Positions 60,241 to 64,000 of a DNA stretch of 64,000 nucleotides are shown one piece after another. Each line of letters starts with the position of its first letter. The first letter of the stretch is position 1. The notes beneath the pieces were generated by a model. That model had not been told where the DNA came from. It saw only the letters and a program-made list of their open reading frames with translations, and ran no database searches. Origin of the DNA: Promineifilum sp. (GTDB taxonomy: Bacteria > Chloroflexota > Anaerolineae > Promineifilales > Promineifilaceae); NCBI GenBank assembly GCA_020634335.1, contig JACKBY010000001.1:1-64000 (forward strand), read 5' to 3'. The translations under genes were made by a program, and so were the position numbers.

Positions 60241-61065
60241 ATGACTATTGACCAATCTGTCGTCGATGCCGTCGTCGATGCCGTCAAACAATCCCGCAAA
60301 TACCGCGACACCAGCGAGGAAACGATTCGCCAGTTAGCCGTGGAGGCGGTCGTGGAGCACAAAAAGCCCAAGCCGGCCGAAAAAGCCGTCCGCCGGCGGC
60401 TGCATAGCATCATGGCTCCCTATCTGGGCGATCCCGACTACACCGCGGCCCGCCAATTGCTGACCGAAGCCTTCGTCGGCGGCAATGAGGATGCCATCCG
60501 CGCCGCCTGCCGCGATCTGATGTACACTCACCTCTCCACTCGCGAGCGCCTGCCTATTCTGGACACCTTTTATCGCGACATTTTTGCCGTCACCGGCCCG
60601 CCACGCCGCCTGCTCGACATCGCCTGCGGCCTCAACCCGCTGGCCTTCCCGTGGATGGGCCTGCCCGCCGCCGGAACCGATTTTGTGGCCTACGACATCC
60701 ACGAGCCGCGGGTCGATTTCCTGAACCATTATTTCATCTTGCAAGGATTACCGCCGCTGGCCTATGTCAAAGATGTGGCCGTCGGCGCCCCGACCGAGAG
60801 CGGTGACGTGGCCCTCTTTCTCAAAGAGATGCCCCGTTTCGAGCGCAACTATTCCGGCCACGGCCGCGCCCTGCTCGACGCCATCGATGCCCGTTGGCTG
60901 GTCGTTTCCTTCCCCACCATCAGCACCCACGGCGGCCGCAACCTGACCAACCGCTATCGCGACTTTTTCTACCAGATTATCGACGGCTCCGGTTGGCCCG
61001 TCACCGAATTGCTGTTCGATACGGAGCTGGTCTTTTGCGCACAGAAGGTGTCGGGCGACGCATGA
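60241..61065 (+). CDS. 16S rRNA (guanine-1405 N7) methyltransferase-like protein (FmrO/Rmt/Arm family)
   Basis: The 274-residue protein has a helical N-terminal RNA-binding half (about 1-105) and a SAM-dependent methyltransferase fold. HLSTRERLPILDTFYRDIF (97-115), DIACGLNPLAFPWM (126-139), YDIHEPRVDFLN, LFLKEMPRFERNY and VVSFPTIS are the signatures of the family that methylates G1405 of 16S rRNA, known from aminoglycoside producers and from acquired aminoglycoside resistance. Here it is in a chromosomal housekeeping context 65 bases before rsmE, another 16S methyltransferase. No antibiotic biosynthesis genes are near. It may be an intrinsic, possibly ancestral, member. The exact target base is inferred. 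Confidence 0.82.
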   Translation: MTIDQSVVDAVVDAVKQSRKYRDTSEETIRQLAVEAVVEHKKPKPAEKAVRRRLHSIMAPYLGDPDYTAARQLLTEAFVGGNEDAIRAACRDLMYTHLSTRERLPILDTFYRDIFAVTGPPRRLLDIACGLNPLAFPWMGLPAAGTDFVAYDIHEPRVDFLNHYFILQGLPPLAYVKDVAVGAPTESGDVALFLKEMPRFERNYSGHGRALLDAIDARWLVVSFPTISTHGGRNLTNRYRDFFYQIIDGSGWPVTELLFDTELVFCAQKVSGDA

Positions 61066-61130
61066 CGGACGGCGGGCCGTGCCGGGTTTTGTGCCGTTGC
61101 CCCTCCTGCGTTAGCCATCATTTCGAGATC

Positions 61131-61868
61131 ATGCACCGTTTCTTCGTCAATCCCCAACAGATCACCCATCGGGTCGTTCGTTTCGACGACGACCAGGCGC
61201 GCCAGATGCGCCGCGTGTTGCGCTTGCGGCCCGGCGACCTGGTGCTAGCGCTCGATGGCCTTGGCCGGCAGTATGAAGTTACCCTGGATGAGGTCACCCA
61301 TGCCGGCGCGATAGGTCACGCGACTCTGCCGACAGAGGCGACGGGCGAGCCGTCCGTCCGTCTGACGCTCTGCCAGAGCCTGTTGCGGCGCGAAAAGTTC
61401 GAGTGGGTGTTGCAAAAAGGCACGGAGATCGGCGTGACGGCCTTTGTGCCGGTCATCACCCGTCGCTCACTGGTGCGCGATGTCGAGGACGTGACATCCG
61501 AAAAGCTCAGCCGCTGGCGACGCATTATCAAGGAAGCAGCCGAGCAGTGTGGCCGCGGCAAGCTGCCGTCGCTGGCTTCCCCCATCGAATTGGCCGCGGC
61601 CGCGCCGCAGGCGCGCGCGGCCGGCATCGCTCTGATCGCCTGGGAGGGCGAAAGCCGCCGCCTTGTTCGGAACGCCCTGGACGGCCGCGAAGCCGTTCGC
61701 GACGTGATCCTCTTTATCGGTCCCGAAGGTGGCTATGAACCCGACGAGATACTGGCCGCCGAATCATGGGGAGCCGTGCCGGTCTCGCTGGGGCGGCGTA
61801 TTTTGCGCACGGAGACGGCCGCCGTCGTCGGCGCGGCGCTCGTGCTCCACGAATTGGGGGAACTATGA
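61131..61868 (+). CDS. rsmE: 16S rRNA (uracil-1498 N3) methyltransferase
   Basis: SPOUT-class enzyme that methylates U1498 in 16S rRNA. The 245 residues start MHRFFVNPQQ with a PUA-like N-terminal domain (VLRLRPGDLVLALDGLGRQYEV). The catalytic knot contains FIGPEGGYEPDEI and LGRRILRTETA. The ATG at 61131 fits the conserved N-terminus; an upstream frame that would overlap the preceding methyltransferase is ignored. It follows the Rmt-like gene by 65 bases. Confidence 0.94.
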   Translation: MHRFFVNPQQITHRVVRFDDDQARQMRRVLRLRPGDLVLALDGLGRQYEVTLDEVTHAGAIGHATLPTEATGEPSVRLTLCQSLLRREKFEWVLQKGTEIGVTAFVPVITRRSLVRDVEDVTSEKLSRWRRIIKEAAEQCGRGKLPSLASPIELAAAAPQARAAGIALIAWEGESRRLVRNALDGREAVRDVILFIGPEGGYEPDEILAAESWGAVPVSLGRRILRTETAAVVGAALVLHELGEL

Positions 61869-61892
61869 GTACTCTGTCGGGCCGGTGGCTCT

Positions 61893-62525
61893 ATGGATGA
61901 ACGGGCAGTCCGTCGCCTGGCCGACGAATTGCGGGCTGTGGCCGCCTTTGGCCTCAATTTCGCCCGCCCGGACTCCCACGACGAGGAGCGCTGGCAGCAC
62001 GTTCTGGCCGTGGCTGCCGGCCTGACGGCGCTGGGCGACGGCCGACCGGCGGAAGAATGGCTGGCCCACTATCGTGCCAGTCATTTTGCACTAGGCCCGC
62101 AGGCCAGCGGCGAGGCGGTCGTCATCCGTGACGGCAAGCTGTTGCTGGTGCGTCGTGCCGACGATGGGCTGTGGGCGCTGCCCGGCGGCATCACCGACCC
62201 CGGCGAAACGCTGGCCCAGACCGCCCGCCGCGAACTGTGGGAAGAGGCGGGCATCGACGGCCGCGTGACCCAACTATTGGGCCTGTTCGACTCGCGCCTG
62301 TGGCACAGCGCCAAGCGCATCCATTTTTATCACGCAGTCTTTCTCATCGAGTCCGATGACCCGGAGCCGCAGCCGTCGCCCGAAGTGTCGGCCGCGGCTT
62401 ACTTCGGCGCGGACGAGCTGCCACCGCTTTCCCCCGGCCACCATCTGCGCGCCCCGTTTGTCTTCCGGCAACTGCGCGGCGAAGCGCCATTGCCGTATTT
62501 TGATCCGCCTGCGAGTGGCTTATGA
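61893..62525 (+). CDS. Nudix hydrolase with N-terminal helical domain
   Basis: The 210-residue protein has an N-terminal segment typical of some Nudix proteins (MDERAVRRLADELRAVAAFGLNFA…DEERWQHVL, the Nudix_N_2 type). The complete Nudix box follows in GGITDPGETLAQTARRELWEEAGI, with ARRADDGLWALPGG-like context. It probably acts on a nucleoside diphosphate-linked compound. Its stop overlaps the aroE start by 4 bases (ATGA), so translation is coupled. rsmE ends 24 bases upstream. Confidence 0.9.
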   Translation: MDERAVRRLADELRAVAAFGLNFARPDSHDEERWQHVLAVAAGLTALGDGRPAEEWLAHYRASHFALGPQASGEAVVIRDGKLLLVRRADDGLWALPGGITDPGETLAQTARRELWEEAGIDGRVTQLLGLFDSRLWHSAKRIHFYHAVFLIESDDPEPQPSPEVSAAAYFGADELPPLSPGHHLRAPFVFRQLRGEAPLPYFDPPASGL

Positions 62526-63373
62526 TCGACGGCAAGACGCGCCTCATGGGCCTCATCGGCTATCCGGTCGCCCACACGCTGAGTCCGGCGATGCACAACG
62601 CCGCCGCCGCCGCGCTGGGTCTAAACGTCACTTACGTGCCGCTGTCCGTCGCCCCGGAACGCCTGCCCGACGCCCTGCGCGGCCTGATCGCTCTCGGCTT
62701 TCGCGGTGTCAACGTGACTGTGCCACACAAAGAAGCCGTCTTGCCGCAACTGGACGCTATTTTTCCTGCTGCGCGTGTTATCGGCGCGGTCAACACCATC
62801 GTCGTTGGCGACGGCCGGCTGACCGGCTTCAATACTGACTGGTCCGGCTTCCTGTCCGATCTGGAGCGCTATCGTCTGGCTCTCTATGGTCGGGATTGTC
62901 TGGTGTTGGGCGCAGGCGGCTCGGCGCGGGCGGTGGTCTATGCTCTGCTGCGGCGGGGCAGTCGCGTCACCGTGGCGGCCCGCCGGCCGGAACAGGCGCA
63001 ACGCCTGGCGGCCGAGTTGGGCGCGGCTTTTCCCGACGCCACGCTGCCGGCAACCGGCTCGCTCGATGATGTCGCGCGCCTGGCCGCCCTGCTCGACGAA
63101 CCGATCCTCATCAATGCCACGCCGCTGGGCATGGCGGGCGAGCGTAGCGAACGCTCGCCCTGGCCCGACGGCGCGCCCTTCCCGCCCGGCGCGTTTGTCT
63201 ATGATCTCGTCTACACGCCGCGCGAGACGCGCTTCATGGCCCAGGCGCGGGCGGCCGGACGACAGACGGCCAACGGGCTGGGGATGCTCGTCGGCCAGGC
63301 GGCCGAGGCCTTCGAGGTGCTGACCGGCCGGCGACCCGACCCGGCGGTGATGCGGCAGGCAATAGGAGGCTAA
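62522..63373 (+). CDS. aroE: Shikimate dehydrogenase
   Basis: Reduces 3-dehydroshikimate with NADPH in aromatic amino-acid synthesis. The 283 residues show the substrate site SPAMHN, catalytic K70 (NVTVPHK), NTDWSGF with D106, and the Rossmann loop GAGGSARA. Length is normal. It is coupled to the Nudix gene and separated by 81 bases from the amidohydrolase that follows. Confidence 0.95.
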   Translation: MIDGKTRLMGLIGYPVAHTLSPAMHNAAAAALGLNVTYVPLSVAPERLPDALRGLIALGFRGVNVTVPHKEAVLPQLDAIFPAARVIGAVNTIVVGDGRLTGFNTDWSGFLSDLERYRLALYGRDCLVLGAGGSARAVVYALLRRGSRVTVAARRPEQAQRLAAELGAAFPDATLPATGSLDDVARLAALLDEPILINATPLGMAGERSERSPWPDGAPFPPGAFVYDLVYTPRETRFMAQARAAGRQTANGLGMLVGQAAEAFEVLTGRRPDPAVMRQAIGG

Positions 63374-63454
63374 TCCGCGGATGTATTTCTTTGGTACCAG
63401 TGTATTCAGCCCATCAATGTAATCTGTAGATTCTTTGCCCATTAAAGGAGAGCG

Positions 63455-64000
63455 ATGACAGCCGAGCTTATTTTGACAAACGCCCGAATCTACACGCTCG
63501 ATCCGGCGCAACCGTGGGCCGAGGCTGTGGCCTGTGGCGACGGCCGTGTTCTGGCCGTGGGGTCCGGCGACGACGTACTCTCCCTGGCCGGGCCGGAGAC
63601 CCGGATCATCGACTGCGGCCGGCACCTGGTGCTGCCCGGCCTGACGGACGCCCACGTCCATTTCCTGGCCTACGCCGTTCGCCGCCGGCAGGTCAGCCTC
63701 TTCGGCCTGACCGACCCGGCGGGGGTGCGCGAGCGCGTCGCTGCGGCCGTCGCCGCGGCCGCCCCCGACGAGTGGGTGATGGGCTGGGGTTGGGACAGCA
63801 ACCACTGGGACGTGCAACCAACAGCGGCGCTTATCGACGACCTCAGCCCCCGCAACCCGGTCGTGCTGACCCGCATGGACATGCATACCTGGTGGGCCAA
63901 CAGTCGCGCGATGGACCTGGCCGGGGTGACGGCCGCCACTCCCGAGCCGCTCGAAGCCCACATTGGCCGCTACCCCGACGGACGGCCGAGCGGCCTGTTC
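63455..64000 (+). CDS. Amidohydrolase family 3 (YtcJ-like), truncated by the window end
   Basis: The first 182 codons are present and open to the window edge. AAAGGAG lies 5 bases before the ATG. MTAELILTNARIYTLDPAQP and VLPGLTDAHVHFLAYA (the HxH metal motif) and WVMGWGWDSNHWD are typical of the YtcJ-type amidohydrolases, which act on N-acyl or formamide substrates. It is separate from the hutI amidohydrolase near the start of the window. Confidence 0.88.
   Translation, partial: MTAELILTNARIYTLDPAQPWAEAVACGDGRVLAVGSGDDVLSLAGPETRIIDCGRHLVLPGLTDAHVHFLAYAVRRRQVSLFGLTDPAGVRERVAAAVAAAAPDEWVMGWGWDSNHWDVQPTAALIDDLSPRNPVVLTRMDMHTWWANSRAMDLAGVTAATPEPLEAHIGRYPDGRPSGLF

Overview
The window is a 64 kb piece of a visibly G+C-rich bacterial chromosome with dense genes on both strands. 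The best fit is a member of the Chloroflexota (Anaerolineae-like). The evidence is the three-gene set found mainly in Actinobacteria and Chloroflexi (PI-kinase-like protein, DUF3090, MSMEG_4193-type phosphatase), threonine/proline-rich surface proteins carrying SdrD-B-like and LysM modules, large glycosyltransferases with a C-terminal beta-sandwich, a rod-shape mreBCD-PBP2 operon, and an ECF42-type sigma factor beside a DGPF protein. This assignment is inferred from gene content. No rRNA, tRNA, CRISPR array or intact insertion sequence was seen.

Layout. 0-4 kb: a surface peptidyl-prolyl isomerase and an MFS transporter/imidazolonepropionase pair. 3.9-7.3 kb: a probable decayed mobile element with a RepA-like helicase loader, a zinc-finger/TOPRIM primase, an adenine methylase, a truncated second methyltransferase, and an inverted array of nonamers. 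7.4-16.9 kb: CPBP-like membrane protein, enoyl-CoA hydratase, a 55-residue membrane peptide with its own promoter and terminator, an ABC exporter, a HExxH membrane protein, thioredoxin reductase, Sir2, and the three-gene set. 17-22.4 kb: mreB-mreC-mreD-PBP2. 22.7-36 kb: mixed metabolism and regulation, including Lon-like protease, SDR, sugar symporter, peroxiredoxin, enoyl reductase, and DGPF/ECF42. 36-46.8 kb: a five-gene surface-glycan/surface-protein operon with a divergent glycosyltransferase. 46.9-51.5 kb: a TPR membrane protein, a LuxR-type DNA-binding domain fused through a membrane segment to a Kelch propeller, a cell-wall amidase and an L,D-transpeptidase. 51.6-55 kb: purA, a PRC-barrel protein, fabF. 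55-58.3 kb: esterase, ATP-grasp ligase and circularly permuted ATP-grasp ligase, an uncharacterised peptide/amide-forming cluster. 58.4-64 kb: small membrane proteins, an orphan ABC permease, a 16S rRNA G1405-methyltransferase-like gene beside rsmE, a Nudix hydrolase, aroE and the start of an amidohydrolase.

Two themes recur. First, several genes have a -10 box only 5-9 bases before the start codon, which predicts leaderless or nearly leaderless mRNAs. Second, intergenic spaces hold short palindromic or tandem repeats of several families, some intruding into coding sequence. The most promising uncharacterised systems are the esterase/double ATP-grasp cluster, the membrane-tethered LuxR-Kelch regulator with its TPR partner, and the Rmt-like methyltransferase.
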